Part shown: one piece after another, positions 45,720 through 55,272 of the stretch | Layout: every line of letters begins with the position of its first letter | Numbering within the stretch: position 1 is the first letter of the stretch | Origin: Flavobacterium frigidimaris | GTDB taxonomy: Bacteria > Bacteroidota > Bacteroidia > Flavobacteriales > Flavobacteriaceae | DNA: 64,000 nt | Direction: 5' to 3' | Assembly: GCA_900129595.1 (NCBI GenBank) | Contig: FQWG01000012.1 | Location: forward strand, 1 to 64,000 | Made by a program: the position numbers and the translations under genes | Notes under the pieces: model-generated | The model's input: only the letters and a program-made list of their open reading frames with translations | What the model was told of the DNA's origin: nothing | The model's database searches: none

Positions 45720-48700
45720 ATGTTCACAAACCAAAATTTCAAATCGCTTAAATGGTGTTTGCTGGTAGCTTTTTTACTGGTAAATATTGTTGTAAATGCA
45801 CAGGAGAGAAAAGTCACCGGAAAAGTAACTTCCAGCGAAGACTTACTCGGACTTCCCGGTGCTAATGTTTATATCAAAGGAACCTCTGTTGGAGGATCTG
45901 CGGATATGGATGGAAACTATAGTGTTATTGTTTCAGAGAAAAACGCTGTCTTAGTTTTTAATTATGTAGGATATCAAACAGTCGAAATTCCGCTGGGGAA
46001 TAAAACGGTAGTCAATATCAGTTTAAAACCGGATACCAAAAATCTTGACGAAGTAATTGTTGTAGGATACGGAACCCGTAAAAAGAGCGACATTACCGGT
46101 TCAGTTTCTTCGGTAACAGCAAAAGAATTAACTGCTTATCCAACATTAAGTGCAGAGCAGGCTTTACAAGGTCGTGCGGCGGGGGTTTCAGTACAATCCA
46201 ACAATGGTGGTGAACCGGGAGCTCCGGTAAAAATCAGGGTTCGTGGCGGAACATCGATCAATGCCAGCGGAGATGCTCTTATTGTTGTTGACGGTTTTGC
46301 AGGAGTAGCCATGCCACAACCCAGTGATATTGCTTCTATCGAGGTGCTAAAAGATGCATCGGCAACCGCCATTTACGGATCAAGAGGATCAAACGGGGTA
46401 ATCATGGTGACCACCAAAAAAGGGAAACCAGGAAAACCAGTAATTGAATTCAGTAATTCAACATCGGTACAATCTGTAAACAACAAATTAGATTTATTAA
46501 ACGGAGAGCAGTTTGTAGCCTATAGAAAAAGTTTTACCACACATACTGATGGCGGTGCAAACACAGATTGGCAGGATGTCATTTATCGTGAAGGAATGAT
46601 TTCAAATACACAATTGTCATTCTCAGGAGGTTCTGATAAAATCAGGTATTATGTTTCGGGAAACTATTTCAATCAAAACGGAGTGGTTATTAATTCAGGA
46701 ATTGATAAATATACGATCGTGAGTAACCTGGAAGCTGATTTATCTGATAAGTTTAAAGTAGGTTTGAATTTATTTCAAAGCAAACAAAACAAAGAAGGAA
46801 TTATAAGTCAGACGGGCGCAGGAGGAACTGGTGCTGCGGGCGTAATTGCATCAGCTTACCGATTTATGCCAGACAAAGGAATTTATAATGCTGACGGAAG
46901 TTATACTACAACGGCTCCAATTGGGGATGATATTGATAATCCGTATGCAACAGCGATGGAAAATATTCTTGAAACGATTTCAATTGTCAACAGAAGTAAT
47001 TTCTTTGCATCGTATCAAATTACCAAAGACTTAAATTTTAAAACTACTTTAGGTCTGACCGATAATAATGCTCAAACCGGAAGGTATATTCCATCCACTT
47101 TAATTGCAGGAAAAAATATCAAAGGAGAAGCTTCTGTAAACAACACCAGATTTTCTTCTTTCCTGACTGAAAATTATTTGACCTTTAAACGTGAAATTAT
47201 CAACAAAGGAATACTGACGGTTCTTGGAGGTTACTCTTATCAAAAAAACAAAAACGAACGTGCGTATGCAGCCTCAAGAGGATTCTTGACCAATAGCAAC
47301 TCTTACCACAATCTGGGCGCCGGAACAGTTTACTTAAAACCCGAATCAAGTTTGTCTGAAACAGAATTGATCTCTGCTTTTGGAAGGCTGAATTTTGATT
47401 ATGACGATAAATACCTGTTTACCTTTACAGCACGTCGTGACGGTTCATCCAGCTTTAGTGAAAACTACAAATACGGAACTTTTCCTTCCGGAGCAATTGG
47501 ATGGAATATTAGCAAAGAAAACTTTTTAAAAGACAACAAAACAGTTTCTAATCTTAAACTAAGAGCTAGTTATGGTGCAACGGGAAATCCGTCTATTGAT
47601 GCCTACTCTACACTTTCTAAATTTGCTGAAGTTTATGATGTAAGTGGTGATGTGATTGTAAATGCGGTACAACTAACTGCAATTAATAACCCGAATTTGA
47701 AATGGGAAACTTCCTATCAACAGGATTACGGAATTGATTTAGGATTATTTGATAACAGAATCAACGTTACAGCGGATTATTATAAAACCATTACCAAAGA
47801 TCTTTTGTTCAACAGACCGTTACCTGGAGTTTCAGGAATCGCATCTCAGCTTCAAAATGTGGGAGAATTAGAAAACAAAGGTTGGGAATTGGGTATCAAC
47901 ACCAAAAACTTTATTGGTGCTGATTTTACCTGGTCAACCAGTTTTAATATTTCTTCGAACAAAAACAAAATATTAAAATTAGCCGATAACAAAGATCTTT
48001 TAATCAACTCTACGCCCGGACATTTCCTTGCTACAGATTCTCAGATTTTAAGAGTGGGTCAACCCGTTGGATCGTTCTTTGGTTTTATTTATGATGGCGT
48101 AATTCAGCAGGGAGAAACAGTTCTTCCGGGGAATTTTGAGACTATAGCCGGAGGAGAAAAATTCAGAGATGTAAATGGTGACGGAAAATTAGATTCTAAC
48201 GATAAAACGATTATCGGGAATCCGAATCCTGATTTCATCTTTGGATTCAATAATGATTTCACCTATAAAAACATTGATGTGAATATCTTCTTTCAGGGTT
48301 CAGAAGGCAATCAGATTTTAAATTATACTTTAATGGAACTGGCCTCAGGAAACAACAATGCGACTACAGAAGTGCTGGATGCCTGGACACCAACTCACAC
48401 CGATACAAACGTGCCCATCAATGCTGCAAGAACCAAAAGAGTTACCTCGAGATTTGTGTATGATGCAAGTTACATCCGTTTAAAAAATGTTTCGATCGGA
48501 TATAGTTTAGACGATAAAATAGTTTCAAAAATGGGATTGAGCAAAGTTCGTTTCTACATCAGTGCGCAAAACATATGGACAATTACCAAATATCCGGGTT
48601 CTGATCCTGAGGTAAATTACTTAAATGATAACAATTCCAGAAGTAATACCAATTTAGGATTGGATTATGGAAGTTACCCCAATGTAAGAACCTTCACTTT

Positions 48701-48722
48701 TGGTTTTAATTTAAAATTCTAG
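45720..48722 (+). CDS. SusC/RagA TonB-dependent transporter (uronate locus)
   Basis: Outer-membrane glycan importer of 1000 aa. After a signal sequence (cleavage after VNA, residue about 28) comes the carboxypeptidase-like domain (VTGKVTSSEDLLGLPGANVYIKG), the TonB box and plug (LDEVIVVGYGTRKKSDITGSV, LKDASATAIYGSRGSNGVIMVTT), and the barrel ending TFGFNLKF. There is no STN domain, in contrast to the importer at 23-26 kb, which fits control by the HTCS rather than an ECF sigma factor. SusD follows after 16 bp. Confidence 0.96.
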   Translation: MFTNQNFKSLKWCLLVAFLLVNIVVNAQERKVTGKVTSSEDLLGLPGANVYIKGTSVGGSADMDGNYSVIVSEKNAVLVFNYVGYQTVEIPLGNKTVVNISLKPDTKNLDEVIVVGYGTRKKSDITGSVSSVTAKELTAYPTLSAEQALQGRAAGVSVQSNNGGEPGAPVKIRVRGGTSINASGDALIVVDGFAGVAMPQPSDIASIEVLKDASATAIYGSRGSNGVIMVTTKKGKPGKPVIEFSNSTSVQSVNNKLDLLNGEQFVAYRKSFTTHTDGGANTDWQDVIYREGMISNTQLSFSGGSDKIRYYVSGNYFNQNGVVINSGIDKYTIVSNLEADLSDKFKVGLNLFQSKQNKEGIISQTGAGGTGAAGVIASAYRFMPDKGIYNADGSYTTTAPIGDDIDNPYATAMENILETISIVNRSNFFASYQITKDLNFKTTLGLTDNNAQTGRYIPSTLIAGKNIKGEASVNNTRFSSFLTENYLTFKREIINKGILTVLGGYSYQKNKNERAYAASRGFLTNSNSYHNLGAGTVYLKPESSLSETELISAFGRLNFDYDDKYLFTFTARRDGSSSFSENYKYGTFPSGAIGWNISKENFLKDNKTVSNLKLRASYGATGNPSIDAYSTLSKFAEVYDVSGDVIVNAVQLTAINNPNLKWETSYQQDYGIDLGLFDNRINVTADYYKTITKDLLFNRPLPGVSGIASQLQNVGELENKGWELGINTKNFIGADFTWSTSFNISSNKNKILKLADNKDLLINSTPGHFLATDSQILRVGQPVGSFFGFIYDGVIQQGETVLPGNFETIAGGEKFRDVNGDGKLDSNDKTIIGNPNPDFIFGFNNDFTYKNIDVNIFFQGSEGNQILNYTLMELASGNNNATTEVLDAWTPTHTDTNVPINAARTKRVTSRFVYDASYIRLKNVSIGYSLDDKIVSKMGLSKVRFYISAQNIWTITKYPGSDPEVNYLNDNNSRSNTNLGLDYGSYPNVRTFTFGFNLKF

Positions 48723-48738
48723 TTTAAAAAATAACGTT

Positions 48739-50256
48739 ATGAAAAAATATATAGCTTTTCTTTTCTTGGGAATATTCGCCTTTGGATGTTCAGATCTAGA
48801 AGAACATCCGGTGGGAATTATTCGCCCTGAAAACTTCTTCAAAAATACAGATGACCTGCAAGCGGCTGTAAACGGAAGTTTTGCCAACATTGCCCACAAT
48901 AATTACTGGGGAAGAGAATTTACAATTGCCCTGATGCTGCGTGATGACATGGCCGACATTGGCGACAGAACCACTCAGGCGGCGCGTATCGATGTAAACG
49001 ATATGAATATGAACGATACTAATGCACTTGTTGCCAACTTCTGGCCACAGTCGTATATCATTATTGCAGCGGCCAATCAGGCTATTGCGGGTGCTAAAAA
49101 AACTCCGGGAGATCCGGCAAAAATAAATGCAATTGTAGCGCAGGCTTATTTTACAAGAGCATTTACCTATTATCATCTGGTACGTATTTTTGGCGATGTT
49201 CCCTACATTGATTTCGCCGTAAACGAAGTTTCTCAGGTTGACAAATTAACAAGATCCAAAGAAGCAGAAATCTATCCGAAAATTATTGCCGATTTAGAAT
49301 TTGCCAAACAATGGCTGGAAGACAAACCAAAAGTAAAAGCAGTTCCCGGAAAAGGTACTGCAGCAGGTTATTTGGCCTCAGTCTATCTGACATTAGGCAA
49401 TTACCAAAAAGCCTATGACGAAGCAAAATACGTGATCACCAACGAAGCTAAATTTGGTTTGGGTTTAGATGCTGATTTTCAGGATTTATTCAATGCCACA
49501 AAGGCATCAACCCTTAAAGAGCCTTTGTTTACCATTGACTTCAATAATCTGGTTTCAGGAAATTACGGTCAGGATTATACCGCTTTTTTTACCGGTTCTT
49601 TAAAAGACGACAGTTATAGTTACGGGCAAGGATTTTCTGTTGCCGTTCCTTCTTTAAAAGTATTTAACGACTGGGACAAAAGAGATTACAGAAGAGCTGT
49701 AAGTTTTGATACTATTATCAGAAAGAAAACGGGTCCGGGCGGAGCATTACAAATTTATCCTTCAAGTGATAATGAAAAAGCACCACGTCCGCATATTGCC
49801 AAGTATTTCCGTTTTCCGGGAAAAGCAGGTGCCAACGGAAGAACTTCTCAACACAACTATATCACGATGCGTTTTGCAGAAGTATTGCTAACTGCTGCCG
49901 AAGCCCTGAATGAGATTACTCCGGGAACAACAGAAGCTGATGGTTATGTAAACCGAGTGCGCGCCAGAGCCAGAAACAAAGCCGGAAAATTGGTTTCATT
50001 CCCAGCAAATGTAGCGCCGGGATTATCTCAGTCTGATTTTAGAAAAATGGTTATCGATGAAAGAAGATTAGAACTGGCTTTTGAATATGTGAGATGGTAC
50101 GATATCAAAAGATTGAAAAGCGGACCTGAGGTTTTTGGTCCAAATGGTTTTGAGCCGCACGCTAATTTTAATCCGGAAAAAGATTATTTATTTCCATTAC
50201 CGGGAACTGAGTTAGCAATCAATCCTAATTTGAAACCGAACAATCCCGGGTATTAA
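48739..50256 (+). CDS. SusD/RagB-family lipoprotein (uronate locus)
   Basis: Surface glycan-binding lipoprotein of 505 aa, with lipobox AFGCS (Cys17) after MKKYIAFLFLGIF. TPR helices (VAQAYFTRAFTYYHLVRIFGDVPY) and the C-terminal RagB block (ITMRFAEVLLTAAEALNEI, ERRLELAFEYVRWYDIKRLKSG) are plain. Forms the lid on the SusC barrel encoded upstream. Confidence 0.96.
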   Translation: MKKYIAFLFLGIFAFGCSDLEEHPVGIIRPENFFKNTDDLQAAVNGSFANIAHNNYWGREFTIALMLRDDMADIGDRTTQAARIDVNDMNMNDTNALVANFWPQSYIIIAAANQAIAGAKKTPGDPAKINAIVAQAYFTRAFTYYHLVRIFGDVPYIDFAVNEVSQVDKLTRSKEAEIYPKIIADLEFAKQWLEDKPKVKAVPGKGTAAGYLASVYLTLGNYQKAYDEAKYVITNEAKFGLGLDADFQDLFNATKASTLKEPLFTIDFNNLVSGNYGQDYTAFFTGSLKDDSYSYGQGFSVAVPSLKVFNDWDKRDYRRAVSFDTIIRKKTGPGGALQIYPSSDNEKAPRPHIAKYFRFPGKAGANGRTSQHNYITMRFAEVLLTAAEALNEITPGTTEADGYVNRVRARARNKAGKLVSFPANVAPGLSQSDFRKMVIDERRLELAFEYVRWYDIKRLKSGPEVFGPNGFEPHANFNPEKDYLFPLPGTELAINPNLKPNNPGY

Positions 50257-50320
50257 AATAGAGTATAAGATTGTTGGATTATTAGACTCAAAAAAATCTG
50301 CTCAATCTGCGTGAAAAATT

Positions 50321-50432
50321 TAAACCCATAGAAACATAGATCTTATATTTTTAAAAAGAGTTTCTCAAAGATAACTATGTAAAGTGAAGTACCTTTTTAA
50401 ACTTTCCTAAAAACTATGCTTCTATGTGTTTA
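50321..50432. repeat. Inverted repeat, CATAGAAAC family (copy 3)
   Basis: Arms 50321-50339 and 50414-50432 pair 17 of 19. Internal words resemble those of the copy at 41107. The related AATCTGCGTGAAA word is just upstream (50304-50316). Confidence 0.85.
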
Positions 50433-50479
50433 AAATTAAAGCCAACGAAATTAAATTCCGTTAAAAAACAATAATAAGT

Positions 50480-51658
50480 ATGAATAAAGTTAGTTTTTTT
50501 GCTTTAATTCTGGGTTTTGCACTACTGGCGACAGCGTGCAAATCCGGGATTAATTCTACCACAAAAAATACCGCTGCAACAGCAGAAAACCTTCTGGAAA
50601 CACGATATAAAATGTTACTCGATTATCCGGTTGATTCGATGTCGATGCCTAGAAGTATGACCATCAAAACAAATGATATTAAGAAAGTTCCCTCACGCGA
50701 CTGGACAAGCGGATTCTTTGCCGGAAATCTTTGGCAATTGTACCGATTGACAGGCAATGAGGAATATAAAAGACAAGCCGAAAAATGGACGCCTTTCAGT
50801 AAAAAAGAAAGCGTAAACAGAAATTCTCATGACGTAGGTTTCAAAGTATATTGTGCTTACGGAGAAGCTTTAAAAGTAGAAAACAAACAAGAATACAAAG
50901 ACGTCATTATCAAAGGTGCCGAAACATTATGTACTCGTTTTGACGCAAAAGTGGGTGCAATCCGTTCGTGGGATTTCAACAAAGACATTTGGGATTATCC
51001 TGTGATCATTGATAACATGATGAATCTCGAATTGCTTTTTGAAGCCACAAAACTATCCGGCAATAAAAAGTATCAGGATATTGCGATTCAGCACGCCAAT
51101 ACAACGCTCAAAAATCAGTTTAGGGACGATCATAGCTGCTACCATGTTATTGATTACAATCCAACAACAGGAGCTGTTAGAAAGAAAACGACACTTCAGG
51201 GGTATAATGATGATTCGGTTTGGGCACGCGGACAAGGCTGGGCGGTTTACGGATTTACCATGTCGTACCGATATACCAAAGATCCGGCCTATTTAAAACA
51301 AGCCGAAGCAACAGCACAATTTTTTATGACTGATAAAAATCTTCCGGAAGACGGAATTCCGTATTGGGATTTTAGAGATCCTGCTATTCCGAATTCAGCT
51401 CTTGATGTTTCTGCCGCAACTGTTATGGCTTCTGCTTTGTACGAATTGTACAGCTACACTAAAAACAAATCTTATCTGGCTTATGCCGATAAAGTAATTG
51501 CGACTTTACAATCGGATAAATATATTTTAGACCCAAAAATAAACGCTCCTTTTATATTCGATCATAGTACCGGAAACTGGCCAAAACACGACGAAATCGA
51601 CGAACCTATTATCTATGCCGACTATTATTTTCTGGAAGCATTGTTGAGAAAAAAGTAA
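50480..51658 (+). CDS. GH88 unsaturated glucuronyl hydrolase, lipoprotein
   Basis: Removes the 4,5-unsaturated uronic acid left at the end of lyase products; 392 aa. Lipobox LLATAC (Cys20). Family motifs in order: SRDWTSGFFAGNLWQLYRLT, the catalytic Asp118 in RNSHDVGF, Asp178 in VIIDNMMNLELLF, SCYHVIDYNPTTG, and GYNDDSVWARGQGWAVYGFTM. All expected catalytic residues are present. Its substrate implies that a polysaccharide lyase acts in this pathway. Confidence 0.93.
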   Translation: MNKVSFFALILGFALLATACKSGINSTTKNTAATAENLLETRYKMLLDYPVDSMSMPRSMTIKTNDIKKVPSRDWTSGFFAGNLWQLYRLTGNEEYKRQAEKWTPFSKKESVNRNSHDVGFKVYCAYGEALKVENKQEYKDVIIKGAETLCTRFDAKVGAIRSWDFNKDIWDYPVIIDNMMNLELLFEATKLSGNKKYQDIAIQHANTTLKNQFRDDHSCYHVIDYNPTTGAVRKKTTLQGYNDDSVWARGQGWAVYGFTMSYRYTKDPAYLKQAEATAQFFMTDKNLPEDGIPYWDFRDPAIPNSALDVSAATVMASALYELYSYTKNKSYLAYADKVIATLQSDKYILDPKINAPFIFDHSTGNWPKHDEIDEPIIYADYYFLEALLRKK

Positions 51659-51670
51659 GAAAGACATAAA

Positions 51671-51767
51671 GGTACTGAGGTTCTAAGGTACTGAGGTTCT
51701 AAGTTTTTAAATTAAAGGCTAAAAAGCTTAAAAACCCTGTCCCTTAGAACCTAAATCCCTCAGTACC
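51671..51767. repeat. Inverted repeat with a tandem-duplicated arm
   Basis: GGTACTGAGGTTCTAA occurs twice in tandem (51671-51686, 51687-51702). The other arm has CTTAGAACC (51743-51751) and CCTCAGTACC (51758-51767), complementary to its parts. Confidence 0.85.
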
Positions 51768-51783
51768 TAAAAAAATATAATCT

Positions 51784-54201
51784 ATGAAGAACCAACCGTA
51801 CCACAATAACACACTTCCTATTTTTGCACTTTTTGTTTTTTTTCAAATTTGTCTGAGCAGCAGTTTTGCTCAGACAAAAATGAATATCAATGAAAATTGG
51901 CAGTATCTCGAAAATCATACTCCAAATCTTAGCGAAGCACAAAAAGCGACCAACTGGATTTCCTTAAACCTGCCCCATACCTGGAACGCCGAAGATGCAA
52001 CTGATCTCAATCCGGGTTACAGACGTGATGCCAGCTGGTATCAAAAAAAGCTGAACATTGCACAAATAGATCAAAACCAACGTTATTATATCTATTTTGA
52101 AGGATCAAATGTAACTACAAAAGTATATGTAAACGGTAAAGAAGCCGGCGGACATATTGGCGGATACATTGGCTTTACCATCGATATCACCTCTTTTATT
52201 AAAGAAGGAAACAACGAAATTTTTGTTAGGGTAGATAACAGTTATGATATCGAAGTTATCCCTTCTCAAAAAAGTGATTTCTTTATTTATGGCGGAATAA
52301 CCCGCGATGTCTGGTTATTGTCTAAATACAAAAATCATATTGAGAATTTAAAAATTACAACTCCTGAAGTTTCGGCTAAAAAAGCTTCTTTACATATTGT
52401 GGCCTCCACAGTAAATCCTGATAATGCCAAAGATTTATCGTTGACCGTTGTTCTTAAAAATCCAAAAGGAAAAAAGATCGCCAGTAAAACAATTCCGGTT
52501 TCAGATCAAACAACGACTATCAAATTTGAGAATCTGAAAAACCCTGAATTGTGGGATACTGAAAAGCCAAATTTGTATAAAGTCACTGCCTTTTTATCAC
52601 AGAAAAATCAAATCAGGGACAGTATAAACGAAAAAGTAGGTTTCAGATGGTTTGAATTTAAAGATCATGGTCCGTTTTACCTGAACGGAAAACGATTGCT
52701 TATCAGAGGAACGCATCGTCATGAAGAACAAGCCGGAGTTGGCGCTGCAATGAGCAATGCACAACATCGCGCTGATATGGAATCCATTAAAAAAATGGGA
52801 GCCAATTTTGTTCGTCTCGCGCATTATCCTCAAGATCCTGAAATTTACAAAGCCTGCGATGAACTCGGTTTATTGGTTTGGGATGAATTGCCCTGGTGTC
52901 GCGGCGGAATTGGCGGTGAACTTTGGCAAACCAATACTAAAAATATGCTGGCCGAAATTATCAACCAAAATTACAATCATCCAAGTATTATTATCTGGTC
53001 TTTAGGTAATGAAATGAATTGGCTGCCTGATTTTGCTGACGGAGATAATACTGAAAGAACCAACGTATTTCTGACCGAATTAAACGACATCGCCCATAAA
53101 ATGGACCCAATGCGAAAAACAGCCATTAGAAAATACTACGAAGGGTCACAAATTGTTGATGTCTTCTCCCCTTCTATCTGGTCTGGATGGTATTCCGGAA
53201 GTTATAAAAACTACCAAAAAGCCATTGACGTTTACAAAAAAGAATACAAACATTTTATTCATGCTGAATATGGCGGTGACAGTCACGTAGGGCGTCATAG
53301 CGAGAACCCTATTACAGGCGAAAATATTATAAAAGCCGAAGGCTGGGAAGAAGCTATTGTACAAACTAAAGTAGCTAATATTGCGCAAATTGGCGATTGG
53401 AGTGAGAATTATATCGTTGATTTATTCGACTGGCATTTGCATATATCCGAGAATGACCCAACGTTCGTGGGTAATGTGCAATGGGCATTTAAGGATTTTG
53501 CAACGCCGTTACGTCCCGAAGACGATATCCCGTACATGAATCAAAAAGGACTTGTAGATAGAAACGGAAATCCAAAAGATGCCTATTATGTTTTTAAAAG
53601 TTACTGGAGCAATGAGCCTTTTACCTACATCGAATCCCATACCTGGACTGAACGTCAGGGACCTGAAAATACGCCAAGAACATTGAGTGTTTTCAGCAAT
53701 TGCGACAAGGTTACTTTATTTCATCAGGGGAAATCATTGGGACAAAAACAAAGAAACCTTTCGCTTTATCCCGCAAATGGCTTAACTTGGGATGTCAATT
53801 TCATGAAGGGCGAAAATACCCTGATTGCTATTGGAGAAACAAAAAGTGGAAAAAAAGTATCTGATACTATAAAAGTCAATTATCGTTTTAACAAAAATGA
53901 CACGGCAACATCCTTACAATTGTCATCAGAAAAATTAAAAAACGGAAATTATTTAGTTACAGCAATTGCAATTGATAATAATAATTTACGTTGTTTAGAT
54001 TATGAGGAAAGTGTTTATTTCCAATGTTTGAAAGGTGGAAAAACCATGAAAAATCAGGGAACGCCGACCGGGAGCGAATCCATAAAAATGGCAAATGGAA
54101 AAGCTTCTATTGAAGTAATTCCTGATGGGTCAGGTATTCCGATTGAAATGACGGCTTTAAACCAGAGTTTTAAAGGAGAATATTTAAAGATTGCGAATTA
54201 A
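51784..54201 (+). CDS. GH2 glycoside hydrolase (beta-glucuronidase or beta-galactosidase type)
   Basis: Exported GH2 enzyme of 805 aa. The signal sequence ends near FAQ; then sugar-binding (about 35-180), Ig-like (180-285) and TIM-barrel domains. The acid/base Glu410 is in SLGNEMNW and the nucleophile Glu495 in HAEYGGD. An NxK motif (Asn586, Lys588) is present, which binds the carboxylate in glucuronidases but also appears in other bacteroidotal GH2. A C-terminal Ig-like extension (650-805) follows. Locus context favours a glucuronidase, but galactosidase is not excluded. Confidence 0.9.
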   Translation: MKNQPYHNNTLPIFALFVFFQICLSSSFAQTKMNINENWQYLENHTPNLSEAQKATNWISLNLPHTWNAEDATDLNPGYRRDASWYQKKLNIAQIDQNQRYYIYFEGSNVTTKVYVNGKEAGGHIGGYIGFTIDITSFIKEGNNEIFVRVDNSYDIEVIPSQKSDFFIYGGITRDVWLLSKYKNHIENLKITTPEVSAKKASLHIVASTVNPDNAKDLSLTVVLKNPKGKKIASKTIPVSDQTTTIKFENLKNPELWDTEKPNLYKVTAFLSQKNQIRDSINEKVGFRWFEFKDHGPFYLNGKRLLIRGTHRHEEQAGVGAAMSNAQHRADMESIKKMGANFVRLAHYPQDPEIYKACDELGLLVWDELPWCRGGIGGELWQTNTKNMLAEIINQNYNHPSIIIWSLGNEMNWLPDFADGDNTERTNVFLTELNDIAHKMDPMRKTAIRKYYEGSQIVDVFSPSIWSGWYSGSYKNYQKAIDVYKKEYKHFIHAEYGGDSHVGRHSENPITGENIIKAEGWEEAIVQTKVANIAQIGDWSENYIVDLFDWHLHISENDPTFVGNVQWAFKDFATPLRPEDDIPYMNQKGLVDRNGNPKDAYYVFKSYWSNEPFTYIESHTWTERQGPENTPRTLSVFSNCDKVTLFHQGKSLGQKQRNLSLYPANGLTWDVNFMKGENTLIAIGETKSGKKVSDTIKVNYRFNKNDTATSLQLSSEKLKNGNYLVTAIAIDNNNLRCLDYEESVYFQCLKGGKTMKNQGTPTGSESIKMANGKASIEVIPDGSGIPIEMTALNQSFKGEYLKIAN

Positions 54202-54242
54202 GTAAATGAGGTTAAATTAATCTCGAAAAGTCGCAAAGTTTG

Positions 54243-54304
54243 TTGTTTCACGCAGATTTTTTTTAATTAAATCTTCAAAATCAGCGTAAATCTGCGTGAA
54301 ACAA
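54243..54304. repeat. Perfect 17-bp inverted repeat
   Basis: Arms 54243-54259 (TTGTTTCACGCAGATTT) and 54288-54304 are perfect. The arm word also occurs after uxuA (39381) and after susD (50304). Confidence 0.9.
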
Positions 54305-54377
54305 AATCCTTTTAATCCTGATAATCTGTGGTAAAAAAACTTCTCAGGATTGCGTGAAATAATAAAGACCAACAACT

Positions 54378-55235
54378 ATGAAAAATTCAATCTTTTACAC
54401 AATAGCTGTAGCACTCACAAGTTTTGCAGGTCACACGCAAGTAACCTTAAATGCTGATGGCCCCGACGGTCTTGGCACTTATGAATTAATTACAAAAGCA
54501 TTCGCGCCCGGAACGAAAGAGGGTGCTGTTGAAGCTCCGGATGCGATTCACCCAGGTTTTGGTCGTCACATTACGGAAGTTTATGATAACGATCTGAAGA
54601 AATACGTTTTTGAATTTCATCTACATGTGAGCAATACACCTCCGGACAATGAACCTGTAAAAAGCAAAACTGACCGGCAGCGTGTCGAAATAAAATCATT
54701 CGAACCTTCTCCTGATAATCTGAAGGGAATAAATGGTGAAACGGTGCAATACAAATGGCATTTTAAAATACCGGCAGGATTTAAACCAACTAAGGATTTT
54801 ACCCATATACATCAGATTAAAGCGGTCGATGGCGATGCGGGCAATCCTTTGTTTACATTAACTTTAAGAAAAATGACGAACGGTTCTAACCAACTCGAAC
54901 TCATTTATGTGAAGGATGAAGCTACAAAAATGATAAAATACCAAACGGTAGATATGTCTCTGTTTGAAGGAATTTGGGTTGAAGCGACAGAAACTATTAA
55001 GGTTGGTAGAAAAGGAACTTATGCCATAACTATAAAAAAAGTGGATGACGGAACTGTTTTAATGAAATACAGCAACTCAAATATTCAAACGATTCGTGCT
55101 GATAATTCTTTCATTAGACCGAAATGGGGAATGTATCGCAGTTTGAAAGATATTGCTAATATGAAAGATGAAACAATGCGATTCTCGGATTTTAGCATAC
55201 AAGAATTAACTACTATATCGGGAAAAGATAATTAG
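54378..55235 (+). CDS. Exported jelly-roll protein, probable polysaccharide lyase
   Basis: A 285-aa protein with a signal peptide (cleavage near GHTQ). The mature part looks like a concanavalin-type beta-jelly-roll: FGRHITEVYDNDLKKYVFEFHLH, DRQRVEIKSFEPSP with an Arg-x-Glu pattern as in alginate- and glucuronan-lyase-like folds, then FTHIHQIKAVDGDAGNPLFTLTLRK with possible catalytic His/Gln, and a C-terminal WGMYRSLKD. I cannot place it in a numbered PL family. As GH88 needs a lyase product, this is the best candidate for the chain-cutting enzyme of the locus. Confidence 0.7.
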   Translation: MKNSIFYTIAVALTSFAGHTQVTLNADGPDGLGTYELITKAFAPGTKEGAVEAPDAIHPGFGRHITEVYDNDLKKYVFEFHLHVSNTPPDNEPVKSKTDRQRVEIKSFEPSPDNLKGINGETVQYKWHFKIPAGFKPTKDFTHIHQIKAVDGDAGNPLFTLTLRKMTNGSNQLELIYVKDEATKMIKYQTVDMSLFEGIWVEATETIKVGRKGTYAITIKKVDDGTVLMKYSNSNIQTIRADNSFIRPKWGMYRSLKDIANMKDETMRFSDFSIQELTTISGKDN

Positions 55236-55272
55236 TTATCCAAAATATAAAATGATCAAAATAAATATAAGA

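Noticed and set aside
51671..51702. CRISPR-like tandem repeat
   Set aside because: Only two adjacent units without spacers, part of an inverted repeat.
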